A DNA stretch of 64,000 bases, taken from assembly GCA_907163345.1 (NCBI GenBank), contig CAJQUN010000128.1, positions 620,001-684,000 of the forward strand, written 5' to 3'. Made by a program: the position numbers and the translations under genes. The notes beneath the pieces are model-generated. The model did no database searches. It worked only from the letters and a program-made list of their open reading frames with translations, and was not told where the DNA came from. This DNA is from Haberlea rhodopensis (Eukaryota; Streptophyta; Magnoliopsida; Lamiales; Gesneriaceae). Numbering within the stretch: the stretch's first letter is position 1; every line of letters begins with the position of its first letter. Positions 10,964 through 24,294 of this stretch are shown one piece after another.

Positions 10964-11407
10964 GGCAGCCCTGTTCCTGCGAGAAACTTCCATGTATGAG
11001 CTTCCAACAACACCTAAACTCATATACAACCAAGATCAACCACCATTCTCAACATTTAACCACAAAACAACCTTAAAATACATCCCCCAAACATAAACAA
11101 CATGTTGGACCAAGATCCACCCTTTTAACCCCAAAAACAAGCTACAAACCCAACCAAAACTCAACAAAACTCTACCATAATGGAAGCTTACCACTTGAGC
11201 TCCATGTTTTTAGCAAGAAATCACAAAAGACTCCTTTTTCAAAGCTTTCCCCTCTAGTTTCAGAAACGAAAATGGAGGTTTTGGATGAATGGAGAGGGTT
11301 GAAGGAACATAAAGTTGATAGAGAGGGGGTGATGGGATGTAAAGATGTGAGCAAGTGGCTCCTTACCAACTTTGGGATTTAAATGTGTATCATAATATAA
11401 GCATGAT

Positions 11408-13872
11408 TGTGATGACCAGGGATTATAGATGTTAATCCCAGAGTGTTAATAACCCCTAAAGTTGTTTTACGTGGCGATTTGAAGTTTAATCGAGGTGTTG
11501 GGCCTTCTGGGCTCGTTTATTTGGGTAGTTGGGATCGTTGGATCCAGAGGTTGAGATTGTATTCTCATTACGGTGTAAAACCTAAGAGTTGGGTTTTTGA
11601 TGTGTCTCGAGATCTGGGGTGCTTTGTGTGGGCACCGGTAGGGGGTTTTGGAGTTAGAGAGAGAATTTTTGAAAACAGATGATTTTTAATGAATCATGAT
11701 GTATTTGTGGGACTATTAGTATTTCGGGGTATTTTTGCTATAAATACCAGTTGAACCCGAGATTTTAATTGGAAATCATTTCAGCCCCACTTTCCCTTCT
11801 CTCTCCCGCGCTGCCCGTATCCCGTCGCCCCAAGCCCCCGCGCACAAAAGCGGTGCGCCCGCCGCCGTCCGGCCGCCGTTCGGCGCGTCCGACCCACCGG
11901 TGGCTTCGTCTCGTCCAGGCGCTCCTTTCTACACAGGAAATTCGAGGTTTAGTCGCGATTTGAGTTCGAATTTTACAAGAATGCGTCAATCCCCAAATTC
12001 TAGGGTTCTTCGATTTCGGTCGATTTTCCTTCCGATCTTCGTATGGGTAACCTTCCTTACCCCTTTTCCATGCTTGTGATGTATTCCCCTGCCTTTTTGT
12101 GAATTATTGTGTTCGAATTTAAAGAATTGGGTTCGAATTTAAGGGCTTTGAGTTTGAAAATTGGGGGTTTTTGGCAAGGGTGATGATTCTTGCTATTGAT
12201 GGTTTAATTCACATTTTAGATGAATTATGGTGTTTAATTGGGTTCGATTTGTGAGTTTAGGGTTCAAAAATTTGTAGGGTGTTCTTGAACAATTTTCGAT
12301 ATTGTCCCATTTGTTTCCCTCCCTGCATGTACCCTGCCCCGGGTCTTTTTAAAGGTTAATTGTCGTGTGTTGACAATATTTTGAGGGTTATATGTGTGCT
12401 TGAGCATGGGTTACATGTTCGTAAATAATTGTGAATTATTTATCGTGTTAGCACATCGTTCCTCGGGGCATGGAACTCGAGCAAGGTTTGGCTCGGACTT
12501 CGGATATTTAAGGTACGTGCGACGTACGAGCATTACTATATATATTAGAGCATTGTGAAATGCATAAGGTATTTTTGATTGCATTGAATATTGTGCGTAT
12601 GGTTATATATATATGTTGATATAGCCAAGGAACGACCAAATCTTGATATCGCCGCTTGTAGCGTGCGTGACACTAGAGTAGGATAACTCTTACAAGATAT
12701 AAGGGGTACTGGGTTTATATGACTATTGTAGGGCATTTGAGATGCCTGAGGATGATCGTAGAATCATGTATTCATTATAAGACATTTGAGATGTCTAGGT
12801 ATAATGGAGGATTGGTAAAATAAATGCTAGGCATTTGAGCTATCTATGATTGATAGCGAGGTTGTGAAATCAGTATTAGATATTGAGATATCTATATTTG
12901 CATGTATAATGAATTTGGAATCACTATCTATTGATACTCGAGAATTAGGCATGCGATGAGTTAATCAATGTGTTGATTTACTGATTTTTGAGATTTGATG
13001 AGTTTGATGATTGTGAGATCAGGGACAGTACACGGAATCCCGGATGAGGACGTTGCCATCCAGGGAGTATCATTTAAAATTCATTAGTATTTACTTTTGT
13101 TGTAAATTATGAATTTCATTATTATGATTATGGGATTTTGTGTATTGGTATGCTCACCCCGTTGGGGGCTGTCTCTGTTGGGGCAGGTGAACAGGTACAT
13201 CGATGGCTTTGGAGATGAGCTCGAGCTGTTGATTGGATGTACTCTCAGGATCGTGGTACCAGGGCTTGATGGAGCACGATATCGTATAGAGTACTTATAT
13301 ACACCTAAGGGTTATATACATATTCATGATGCTCGCATGTGAGCACGATTATACTTGTATATGGATTGTATATAAAGGCATGAGCCTTTCTCTCTTTCAT
13401 TTGATGTTGCATGCAATTAGAGGTAGAATTGCTAAATGATATGAGAGTCATTGGTGTATTATGTGGGTGTTGAAACCCACTTTTGTTATCATATGTGTAG
13501 TGTCTTCTCTGGCTGGGAATTTACTTGGTATTGCTGTATTCTGATGAGTATTATGTTTTCCCTGGCCGGGAATATGTTATGTGTTGTGCTTTTATTTCGG
13601 GATAGCTCTATTTATGGGGAGACTCTGCCCAAATTTTTATAAAAGTCCACAATGTAAAAAGTGGCACAAAGGGGATGGTAATGGGCGAATTTTATGAGTC
13701 TATTTGTTATTAGGCTGATGATCTTATAACATTGAGTGTTAATGGAAGTTTTGTAATTGTCATGCAATGATAATGTATCATCTGAGCTTCCTGATTGACT
13801 TTTTATTGAAAGCATGTGCCACACATAGTGGTTAATACACTAATCAAGGGTTAAGGGCTTGGGGTCCTTACA
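11408..13872 (+). repeat. 5' LTR of B1
   Basis: TGTGATGACC to CCTTACA, 2465 bp. Compared with the B2 LTR it contains an extra stretch of about 350-400 bp around 12030-12450, which B2 lacks. Confidence 0.92.
11739..11746 (+). promoter_or_regulatory. TATA box, B1 5' LTR
   Basis: TATAAATA about 330 bp into the LTR, followed after 50 bp by a C/T-rich leader (CCCCACTTTCCCTTCTCTCT). The same box is at 18226-18233, 21993-22000 and 28198-28205 in the other B LTRs. Confidence 0.7.
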
Positions 13873-13876
13873 CTAG

Positions 13877-13888
13877 TGGTATCAGAGC
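13877..13888 (+). other. Primer-binding site of B1
   Basis: TGGTATCAGAGC, four bases after the LTR, complementary to the 3' end of plant initiator tRNA-Met. The continuation AGTGGTT equals that of element G. Confidence 0.88.
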
Positions 13889-14490
13889 AGTGGTTGCTCA
13901 TTGGGGCTGTTAAGGGCCTAGGAAGTTATTGATAGCACATATTATGCATGATGGCATTAATGTTGTATGACATAACAAATTGTTTATGTGCTATTATGAT
14001 ATGAAAAGTGGTATTGCTAACCATTGTGGTTGCAGGAATCGTGTGGAACACGATAGGATGGCATTAATAGTGATGTCTGGCACTCCGTGTGTTACGTGCC
14101 AAGGAATCTGATTTTGTAAGAGAATCAGGTAAAGGGATATTTCCGAGGTAACATGTCTTGGTATACGTATTGACATGCAAGTATGTATTGAATATTTGAT
14201 GCATAGCGTATATGGCTATTGCTGCTAACCCTGATGGTTACAGGTTACAGGAAATATGGAGTGCGAAAAGGAATGATGATTATACATATGTACGGGCATC
14301 CCAAGGGTAACATGTATTATGTGTTTAATTATTTAACACAAGGTAAATCAAGGTATGCATAAGATAGTGCATTATGATATGATACATGTTGATACGCATC
14401 GTTTTGCATATGTATGTTGTGAAATATAAGAGGTGTATTTCACGAGTCAAGGTTATCTTAGTAAGGATTTTAATGCTTACGCTAAGGTCC

Positions 14491-15428
14491 ATAAGAAGCG
14501 AGGAAGAATTCCGCTTACGTGGAGTAGTAAGAAGCATTAATGTACTAATGATAAGTGACTCAATTCCATAAGAAGCAAGAATTCTGCTGACATGGAATCC
14601 ATAGGAAGCGAGGAAAAATTCCGCTTACGTGGATTTCCATAAGGAGCAAAATTCTGCTTACGTGGATGCCATACGAAGCGAGGATGAGATACCGCTTGTA
14701 TGAAGAAGCGAGGATGAGATGCCGCTTGTTAGGATGATGATTCATTCCTTTGTGAGGACACGAATGATAGCGATGATGTGTCCCGCTGTGTCGATTTATA
14801 TTCATTTCATTATGAGGACACGGATGATAGCGGGGATGTATTCCGCTGTGTCGATTTATATTTATTGGCGATGGTTCATTCCGCCAGGTGTATTGATAGC
14901 GATGGTTCATTCCGCTATATTGATTGGCGATGGTTCATTCCGCCAGGTGTATTGATAGCGATGGTTCATTCCGCTATATTGATTGGCGATGGTTCATTCC
15001 GCCAGGTGTATTGATAGCGATAGTTCATTCCGCTATATTGATTGGCGATGGTTCATTACGCCAGGTGTATTGATAGCGATAGTTCATTCCGCTATATTGA
15101 TTGGCGATGGTTCATTCCGCCAGGTGTATTGATAGCGATGGTTCATTCCGCTATATTGATTGGCGATGGTTCATTCCGCCAGGTGTATTGATAGCGATGC
15201 CTCTTTCCGCTATTATGTGGACGATGATTCATGCTCAGGTGTATAGCGAGGTTTCATGCCACTTATTATATGACTAGGTGTCACGCCGTCGATTCTATAG
15301 CGATGGATTGTGCTGCTATGTACTCAGCACAGGATTTTGCCGCCTCCGAGCGATGGGTGCTGATTACGTACTATTATTGAGCGACGGAGACATGTATGCC
15401 GCTATATTGTTAGCAATGAGGTATGAGT
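14491..15428 (+). repeat. Stem-loop array in B1, with 59-bp tandem repeats
   Basis: More than fifteen small stem-loops with an 11- or 12-nt loop, for example AAGCG-AGGAAGAATTC-CGCTT (14496-14516). From 14866 to 15219 six copies of a 59-bp unit each hold two stem-loops. They share the loop ATGGTTCATTC but have different paired stems: TGGCG/CGCCA and ATAGCG/CGCTAT. The last copy has a different loop (ATGCCTCTTTC) of the same length. No ORF is conserved through the array. Confidence 0.85.
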
Positions 15429-17878
15429 TATTGCTATTCTATTAGCTTTATTGTAGCTGGCATGCGTTGATATACATGTTTTATTATGACTATTTTACTA
15501 GCATGATAGTGGATGACATACGCTGATGTACATGTATCGTCACTAGTTGACAATGCCTTAGATGCCATGAGTTGGCATGTGTCGTCACGGGATGACGATG
15601 ACGATGGTGTAGGAGATGTCTTCTTAGACATGCATCATCGTTACGATGAACAATGTGTTGAGTATACGTATTCAGTGGTATGCCTTGGGTGCCAGTACCG
15701 AGCACAAGGTGGTGTGTGCGTCACCGATTGACGTGACCCTTATACCGAGCGGGTTGCTCGAGGAATGGATGGATGCGTTGTACATGTGATCGTACCGCAG
15801 CTTATGTTTGGGGTAATCATATTACGAGTGGTGATACCCTTGAGGTATGCTCGTTGGAATGGCTTTTGGCCATTTGATTTGACGACAGGAGTAATCATGG
15901 AGGAAATTACTCGCTTTCTGTCGATGTGACATGTGGTAGACATGGTCACACCACCCTTGAGGGTGTAGAATGGGTCCTAAAGGATTAGGATCAGGTTATG
16001 TTAAGTTCATAGGGACACTGGAGCGTCCAGGGTGTATCGGCATTAGAGGAACGTTGGGTACGGACCCACTACTCTATTGATTTTTCTTCCCACGGTATGG
16101 TGTGCCGTACGGAAATGTCCGTCTTGTTGGTAGGTTTGAGGTAAACCTAAAGAGGCAGAGACTAGGTTGTCTGCCGCGTGTGTGTAGCACCATGATGGGC
16201 TTGCTAGAGCCGTCATACTACTCGTTGGAACCAAGTTTGGCAAATCGTAAGGTGATACGATGTGGATTGTGGGGGACTCTAGTAGTCACCATGTCATTTG
16301 AGGTTGAGGTTGTGCATGCCTCACTGAAACGTGTATACGTTTATGTTTAATCTTGGTGAGACTTGTCTGGGACAGCTCATGATGTTGGAGTACCAACAAG
16401 AGAGTCATCAAGTCGTTGACTCGATCTGGGGAATCCGTGTATTAGGGATACAATGGGTGTTATTGTATCCAGTTTTTCCGAACGGTGGTTCGAGACTAGT
16501 GGATCTCGAGTTCGATGGCACTTCCCTTGTGAGGAAGGAGGTAGTATTATACCTATTTGGGAATCTTTGAAAGATTCGGTGAGTTGGTACGTGTGGTGTT
16601 GATTTTGGGAATCACACTGTGTTGTTGATCGTCGATTATCGTTCTCCACTGGGTAGGGAATGACTCAGAATTGACGGTTGTGTTTGGGGCTTAGGGGTAG
16701 GTTGTAGATACCCGAGCCGAGTGCATTGAGTATGCATGCGATGTCAGTGCTTAGGAAGGTATACCGATGAGTATACGGATGCCAGTTGTTGATTTCCTTT
16801 TCGTCAGGCATAGAGTTATGCTATTTTTGGATGGTTAAATCTCTGATGAGAGATATGGAACACCTTGAGATTGGGAATCTCCATGGCACGATGATTATGA
16901 GGAACAATCGCGAAGTTAGTTGACTCCCTTTGAGGAGGAATTATCTTGTGTGGGTTAAGGTATTTCCCTTGTTGGTGTTTTCCTTCGAGTTATGCGATAG
17001 CCTTCCCAAGTTTGGATTGTTAAATCCTAGGATTATCAAGGGATGGCAGGAATTTCGGATTGGTTGGGTGTCGCTGTCGACACAAGCGTTAAGGATGCAA
17101 TGGGTTTATTGCATGTCCTTTCAGAATTTGAAACTCTGTAGAGTCTCGGTTGTTTATTTATGACCAGGATGTGATTCTTGGGTTATCCGGAGGTGGACAT
17201 CTTGTGAGAGTCTTTTGTGTGAATCTGTGGCCGTGAGTTGCCCAAATTGAGTTGCAATGATGCGACTGCTCCTTCGATGGAGGAGGTTTGAAAGTGGAAA
17301 CCAGGTTTGGTATGTGTACACCGTGGTATACTAGTGTTTTCCCTCGTAACGATGTATGTTAGATATCGTGAGTCATGATAGAGATGTCATTAATGATATC
17401 TACGATGGAATCGAGAGCGATTCGAATCCGTGCAGGTTCTATTGACTAACTGCTTTTGGATTTTTAGCATTGAGCTGTGCTGACACTCTTTAGCGTTATG
17501 ATGGATTTGGAAGTCTATTCCACACCAGAGTTCGACACGAGGTCAACGTTCTCACGGTTGAGGTGTCATTTATGATGCGTTCTTACTAGTTGTATTAGAA
17601 CTAAGGATGACTGTCTGATCTACAGTCGTAAGTATTGACTGTTTTACAGTCATGAGGGACTGAATTTTGGGATGACCCGCATCGAGGTACGCTTTGCCTC
17701 TTGGGTGATATGTTGGTTTTGGTAAGTCGCTTTGTTTCAGAGTTTGGTGCGAGGTAGGTACCCTCGCGTTTATTAATACGATTCTGTTGTGGTCAAGAAT
17801 CGAGGTTCTGGCTTCATGTTGTTGTGTAGCCTGGGTGTTATGTGATACACCGGTGTTAATTTCGAGGACGAAATTCTT
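15429..17878 (+). other. Non-coding internal region of B1
   Basis: About 2.4 kb with only short ORFs that are not shared intact with B2, although B2 has the homologous sequence (25519-27852). I see no gag or pol remnant. B2 lacks about 110 bp present here around 17700-17800. Confidence 0.65.
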
Positions 17879-17892
17879 TTAGTGGGGGATAT
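17879..17892 (+). other. Polypurine tract of B1
   Basis: TTAGTGGGGGATAT precedes the 3' LTR. It sits beside TTTCGAGGACGAAATTC, the conserved end of chromovirus internal regions. Confidence 0.75.
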
Positions 17893-20348
17893 TGTGATGA
17901 CCAGGGATTATAGATGTTAATCCCGGAGTGTTAATAACCCCTAAAGTTGTTTTACGTGGCGATTTGAAGTTTAATCGAGGTGTTGGGCCTTCTGGGCTCG
18001 TTTATTTGGGTAGTTGGGGTCGTTGGATCCAGAGGTTGAGATTGTATTCTCATTACGGTGTAAAACCTAAGAGTTGGGTTTTTTATGTGTCTCGGGATCT
18101 GGGGTGTGCTTTGTGTGGGCACCGGTAGGGGGTTTTGGAGTTAGAGAGAGAATTTTTGAAAACAGATGATTTTTAATGAATCATTATGTATTTGTGGGAC
18201 TATTAGTATTTCGGGGTATTTTTGCTATAAATACCAGTTGAACCCGAGATTTTAATTGGAAATCATTTCAGCCCCACTTTCCCTTCTCTCTCCCGCGCCG
18301 CCCGTATCCCGTCGCCCCCAGCCCCCGCGCACAAAAGCGGTGCGCCCACCGCCGTTCGGCGCGTCCGACCCACCGGTGGCTTCGTCTCGTCCAGGCGCTC
18401 CTTTCTACACCGGCAATTCGAGGTTTAGTCGCGATTTGAGTTCGAATTTTACAGGAATGCGTCGATCCCCAAATTCTAGGGTTCTTCGATTTCGGTCGAT
18501 TTTCCTTTCGATCTTCGTATGGGTAACCTTCCTTACCCCTTTTCCATGCTTGTGATGTATTCCCCTGCCTTTTTTGAATTATTGTGTTCGAATTTAAAGA
18601 ATTGGGTTCGAATTTAAGGGCTTTGAGTTCGAAAATTGGGGGTTTTTGGCAAGGGTGATGATTCTTGCTATTGATGGTTTAATTCACATTTTAGATGAAT
18701 TATGGTGTTTAATTGGGTTCGATTTGTGAGTTTAGGGTTCGAAAATTTGTAGGGTGTTCTTGAACAATTTTCGATATTGTCCCATTTGTTTCCCTCCCTG
18801 CATGTACCCTGCCCCGGGTCTTTTTAAAGGTTAATTGTCGTGTGTTGACAATATTTTGAGGGTTATAGGTGTGGTTGAGTATGGGTTACATGTTCGTAAA
18901 TAATTGTGAATTATTTATCGTGTTAGCACATCGTTCCTCGGGGCATGGAACTCGAGCAAGGTTTGGCTCGGACTTCGGAGATTTAAGGTACGTGCGACGT
19001 ACGAGCATTACTATATATATTAGAGCATTGTGAAATGCATAAGGTATTTTTGATTGCATTGAATATTGTGCGTATGGTTATATATATATGTTGATATAGC
19101 CAAGGAACGACCAAATTTTGATATCGCCGCTTGTAGCGTGCGTGACACTAGAGTAGGATAACTCTTACAAGATATAAGGGGTACTGGGTTTATATGACTA
19201 TTGTAGGGCATTTGAGATGCCTGAGGATGATCGTAGAATCATGTATTCATTATAAGATATTTGAGATGTCTAGGTATAATGGAGGATTGGTAAAATAAAT
19301 GCTAGGCATTTGAGCTATCTGTGATTGATAGCGAGGTTGTGAAATCAGTATTAGATATTGAGATATCTATATTTGCATGTATAATGAATTTGGAATCACT
19401 ATCTATTGATACTCGAGAATTAGGCATGCGATGAGTTAATCAATGTGTTGATTTACTGATTTTTGAGATTTGATGAGTTTGATGATTGTGAGAACAGGGA
19501 CAGTACACGGAATCCCGGATGAGGACGTTGCCATCCAGGGAGTATCATTTAAAATTCATTAGTATTTACTTTTGTTGTAAATTATGAATTTCATTATTGT
19601 GATTATGGGATTTTGTGTATTGGTATGCTCACCCCGTTGGGGGCTGTCTCTGTTGGGGCAGGTGAACAGGTACATCGATGGCTTTGGAGATGAGCTCGAG
19701 CTGTTGATTGGATGTACTCCCAGGATCGTGGTACCAGGGCTTGATGGAGCACGGTATCGGATAGAGTACTTATATACACCTAAGGGTTATATACATATTC
19801 ATGATGCTCGCATGTGAGCACGATTATACTTGTATATGGATTGTATATAAAGGCATGAGCCTTTCTCTCTTTCATTTGATGTTGCATGCAATTAGAGGTA
19901 GAATTGCTAAATGATATGAGAGTCATTGGTGTATTATGTGGGTGTTGAAACCCACTTTTGTTATCATATGTGCGGTGTCTTCCCTGGCTGGGAATTTACT
20001 TGGTATTGCTGTATTCTGATGAGTATTATGTTTTCCCTGGCCGGGAATTATGTTATGTGTTGTGCTTTTATTTCGGGATAGCTCTATTTATGGGGAGACT
20101 CTGCCCAAATTTTTATAAAAGTCCACAATGTAAAAAGTGGCACAAAGGGGATGGTAATGGGCGAACTTTATGAGTCTATTTGTTATTAGGCTGATGATCT
20201 TATAACATTGAGTGTTAATGGAAGTTTTGTAATTGTCATGCAATGATAATGTATCATCTGAGCTTCCCGATTGACTTTTTATTGAAAGCATGTGCCACAC
20301 ATAGTGGTTAATACACTAATCAAGGGTTAAGGGCTTGGGGTCCTTACA
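17893..20348 (+). repeat. 3' LTR of B1 (2456 bp)
   Basis: Matches the 5' LTR with scattered substitutions and small indels, including loss of about 17 bp in the GC-rich leader near 18350. Confidence 0.92.
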
Positions 20349-20353
20349 ATGAT

Positions 20354-20645
20354 GTATAAAATACCCCAACATAATATTTTAAAAGCATTTTACCACAATG
20401 CACCAAAATCACCATTAAAATCATGCTTTACCAGAAATTATAAACCAACACATTTAAACCATTATAACACCCAATTTCCCAACATGTATAACATGCACCG
20501 TGAAATGCTCTACCGGGTCACGCCTACCATGTGACAAGCATTTTACCAAGATAATTAGTCCTAACACATAATCTAATTATGGCCATAATATCACATAAAC
20601 ATAATTAATGCCCAAATTGAAATTAATTATTTCGGGGATATCACA
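20354..20645 (-). repeat. 3' LTR of D, inner part
   Basis: Continuation of the LTR interrupted at 11407. It ends GATATCACA at 20645 and matches 54832-55123. Confidence 0.9.
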
Positions 20646-20659
20646 ATACTCCCCTACTT
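20646..20659 (-). other. Polypurine tract of D
   Basis: On the minus strand AAGTAGGGGAGTAT precedes TGTGATATCC, identical to the tract of F (43027-43040). The upstream minus-strand sequence TTTCGAGGGCGAAATC is the chromovirus 3' signature. Confidence 0.8.
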
Positions 20660-20715
20660 ATAAGATTTCGCCCTCGAAATCGCATGCACTTACCCAAATC
20701 GAAACTAAACAAAAA

Positions 20716-21661
20716 TCACATACCAGAGAATAGTTCCGGGTAGTGCTGCACCATATGCTGCTCCGTCTCCCACGTGGCCTCCTCGACACCCCTGCGATCC
20801 CACTGTACCTTTACCATAGGTATCACTTTGTTCCGAAGCCTGCGATCAGCCCTATCCAGAATCCTGACTAGCCGTTCCTCGTATGATACATCAGAATCCA
20901 ACTGAACCTCAGAAGGCTGCAATACATGCGACGGATCGCTCATACTTCCGCAGCATAGATACATGAAACACGTCGTGAATACCAGACAACGACGGTAGCA
21001 GTGCCAAACGGTAAGCCAAGGTACCAATGCGCTGTAAAATCTCATACGGTCCCACATACCTCGGAGACAATTTACCACGCATACCAAACCGAACCACACC
21101 CCTGAAAGGTGAAATCTTCAAAAAGACCCTGTCTCCTAATTGAAACTCCAACGGTCTCCGCCATTTGTTCGCATAGGCTGCCTGCCTGTCCTGGGCTGCC
21201 TTCATTTTCCGACGGATAACCTTCACCTTATCCTCCATCTCCCGAATCAGTTCGGGTCCTCCCACTGCTTTACTAGTCAAGTCATCCCAGTATAATGGCG
21301 ACCTACAACGCCTGCCATACAACGCCTCAAACGGTGCCATCTGAATACTTGTCTGATAGCTGTTGTTGTAAGAAAACTCTACCAAGGCCAAAGAATCTTG
21401 CCATGAGGCGTCAAACTCCAACACACAAGCTCGCAGCATCTCTTCGAGCGTCTGTATAGCACACTCTGTTTGACCATCCGTCTGGGGGTGATATATGGTG
21501 CTCAATCTCACCTTAGTACCCAATGCTGACTGAAGACTTCCCCATAAATGAGACGTAAACCGCGGGTCTCTGTCCGACACAATAGATACTGGAATCCCAT
21601 GTAGTCTCACTATGTCCCGGACATACAGTTGAGCCATCCTCAAGTACGTGTACGTCATACT
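20716..21661 (-). pseudogene. D integrase core C-terminus, GPY-like region and chromodomain
   Basis: Second half of the D integrase, continuing from 29973 across inserted element B2. The second catalytic Asp (SDRDPRF) and the Glu after HPQTDGQT are present with DX35E spacing. A GPY/F-like region (LSPRYVGPYEIL) and a chromodomain (VIPMVKVQWDRRGVEEATWE) follow. The chromodomain of such elements directs integration to heterochromatin. Near 20940 a 2-base deletion after KYE shifts the frame, so integrase and chromodomain are no longer continuous. An Arg-to-Cys change follows the catalytic Glu. Confidence 0.88.
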
Positions 21662-23762
21662 TGTGATGACCAGGGATTATAGGTGTTAATCCCGTAGTGT
21701 TAATAATCCCTAAAGTGGTTTTACGTGGCGATTTGGAATTTAATCGAGGTGTTGGGCCTTCTGGGCTCGTTTATTTGGGTAGTTGGGATCGTTGGATCCA
21801 GAGGTTGAGATTGTATTCACATTACGGTGTAAAACCTAAGAGTTGGGTTTTTTTGATGTGTCTCGGGATCTCGGGTGCTGTGTGAGCACCGGTAGGGGGT
21901 TTTGGAGTTAGAGAGAGAGTTTTTGAAAACAGATGATTTTTAATGAATCATGATGTATTTGTGGGGCTATAAATTTTTCGGGGTATTTTTGCTATAAATA
22001 CCATTTGAACCCCAAATTTTAGAAATTATTTCATTTCAGCCCCAATTTCATTCTCTCTCTCCCGCGCGCGATTCCTTCCCGCCTGCCCTGCACCTGCGCG
22101 ACTTCCGACGCTTCGCCCGCCGCCGTCCGGCCGCCGTTCGGCGCGTCCGACCTACCCACGGCTTCGTCTCGTCCAGGCGCTCATTTCCCCTCCGTCAATT
22201 TGAAGTTTCATCGCTATTTGAAGTCGAATTTTACAGAAGTGCGCCGATCCCCAATTTCTAGGGTTCTTCGATTTTTCGTCCGATTTCTTCCGATTTCGTT
22301 TGGCACATCGTTCCTCGGCATGGAACTCGATCAAGGTTTGGCTCGGACTTCGGAGATTTAAGGTACGTGCGACGTACGAGCATTACTACATATTAGAGCA
22401 TTTGTGAATGCATAATGTATTTTGATTTTATTGAATAATCGTGCACGAGGATTATTTATATGTGTTGCATGAGGATTATTTATATGTGTTGAGAAGCTAT
22501 GAAGCGACCTAATCTTGATATCCCCGTCAGGGGCGCACGTGACACTAGAGTAGTGTAACTCTCATAAGTTATATGGGGTACCTGATGTATATGACTATTG
22601 TAGGGCATTTGAGATGCCTGGGCATTTGAGATGCCTGAGAATGATCGTGGGATCATGTTTTCATTATAAGACATTTGAGATGTCTAGGTATAATGGAAAA
22701 TTTGTAAAATAAATGTTAGGCATTTAATTCATTTATGATTAATAGCGAGGCTATGAAATCAGTGTTAGATATTGAGATATCTACTTTTGCATGAATGATG
22801 AACTTGGAATCATAATTATTGATATTCGAGAACTAGGCATGCAATGGGTTAAATCAATGTGTTGATTTACTGATTTATGAGATTTGATGAGTTTGATGAT
22901 TGTGAGAACAGGGACAGTACACGGAATCCCGGATGAGGATGTTGCCATCCAGGGAGTATCATTTAAAATTCATTAATATTTACTTGTGTTGTAAATTATG
23001 AATTTCATTATTGTGATTATGAGATTTTGTGTATTGGTATGCTCACCCCGTTGGGGGCTGTCTCTGTTGGGGCAGGTGAACAGGTGCATCGATGGCTGTG
23101 GAGCTGAGCTCGAGCTGTTGATTGGACGTACTCACAGGATCGTGGTACCAGGGCTTGATGGAGCACGGTATCGTATAGAGTACTTATATACACCCGAGGT
23201 TTATATACACATTTATGATGCTCGCATGTGAGCACGGACATTCGCGTATATGGGTTGTATATAAAGGCATGAGCCTTCCTCTCTTTCATTATATGTTGCA
23301 TGCAATTGTGGTAGAATTGCTAATGATATGAGAGTCGTTAGTGTATTATGTGGGTGTTGAGACCCATTTATGTCGTCATATGTGTGGTGTCTTCCCTGGC
23401 TGGGAATTTACTTGGTATTACTGCTTTCTGATGAGTATTATGTTTTCCCTGGCCGGGAATTATGTTATGTGTTGTGCTTCTATTTCGGGATAGCTCTATT
23501 TATGGGGAGACTCTGCCCAAATTTTTATAAAAGTCCACAATGTGAAAAGTGGCAAAAAGGGATGATATTGGGCGAACTTTGTGAGTCTATTTCGTTGTTA
23601 GACTGATGACCTTATAACATTGAGTGTTAAAGGAATTTTTTTTGTAATTGCCATGCAATGATAAAGTATCATCTGAGCTTCCCGATTGACTTTTATTGAA
23701 AGCATGTGCCACACATAGTGGTTAATACACTAATCAAGGATTAAGGGCTTGGGGTCCTTACA
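21662..23762 (+). repeat. 5' LTR of B2 (2101 bp)
   Basis: TGTGATGACC to CCTTACA; TATAAATA box at 21993-22000. Shorter than the B1 LTR through loss of the leader segment. Confidence 0.93.
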
Positions 23763-23766
23763 TTAG

Positions 23767-23778
23767 TGGTATCAGAGC
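23767..23778 (+). other. Primer-binding site of B2
   Basis: TGGTATCAGAGC four bases after the LTR, tRNA-Met type. The next bases are CAGGTT instead of AGTGGTT. Confidence 0.88.
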
Positions 23779-24294
23779 CAGGTTGTTCATTGGGGCTGTT
23801 AAGGGCCTAAGAAGTTATTGATAGCACATACTTATGCATGATGGCATTAATGTTGTATGGCACAACTAGTTGTTTATGTGCTTTTTCTGATATGAAAAGT
23901 GGTGTTGCTAATCTGTGTGATTGCAGGAATCGTGTGCGACGCGATATGATGACATTAGTGGTAATGTCTGGCACTCCGTATGTTACGTGCCAAGGAATCT
24001 GATTATTGTGAGAGAATCAGGTAAAGGGATATTTCCGAGGTAACATGTCTTGGTATACGTATTGACTTGCAAGTGGTTGCAAATATGCATTGGATGTATG
24101 ATGCATAGCGTATATGGCTATTGTTGCTAACCATGATGGTTGCAGGTTACAGGAAGTATGGAGTATAAAAAGGAATGATGATTATACATTCCAGGAGTCT
24201 TACTTATCACAGTGAGAATTTTTATACTTATGTTTATACCGCTAAATGTGGAGCGGGAGGGGGGAGGCTCGCTTGCACATTGAGGCGGGGTATA

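Larger units (their letters stand above)
9656..11407 (-). repeat. 3' LTR of D, outer part
   Basis: Starts TGTAAGGACC and follows 53081-54835 closely until 11407, where B1 is inserted (duplicated ATGAT). The LTR resumes at 20354. Total length without B1 is 2044 bp, against 2043 bp for the 5' LTR. Confidence 0.9.
11408..20348 (+). mobile_element. Element B1: non-autonomous LTR element (LARD-like)
   Basis: Two 2.46-kb LTRs (11408-13872 and 17893-20348) flank a 4.0-kb internal region with a tRNA-Met primer site, a polypurine tract and no gag or pol. It is flanked by ATGAT (11403-11407 and 20349-20353). Termini TGTGATGACC...GGTCCTTACA, the primer site and the 3' sequence TTTCGAGGACGAAATTC before the tract match family A chromoviruses, which presumably supply the enzymes. 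The internal region holds a stem-loop array (14491-15428). Its two LTRs differ at many sites, so it is older than B2. Confidence 0.92.

Noticed and set aside
11765..11989. ORFs on both strands in the GC-rich part of the B1 LTR
   Set aside because: GC-rich leader without stops; equivalent ORFs change length and frame in the other B LTRs.
13109..13342. 77-codon ORF found in all four B LTRs (13109, 19584, 22998, 29203)
   Set aside because: It recurs because the LTR recurs. Differences between B1 and B2 change amino acids freely, and the position overlaps a conserved nucleic-acid block and an LTR end. No protein-level support.
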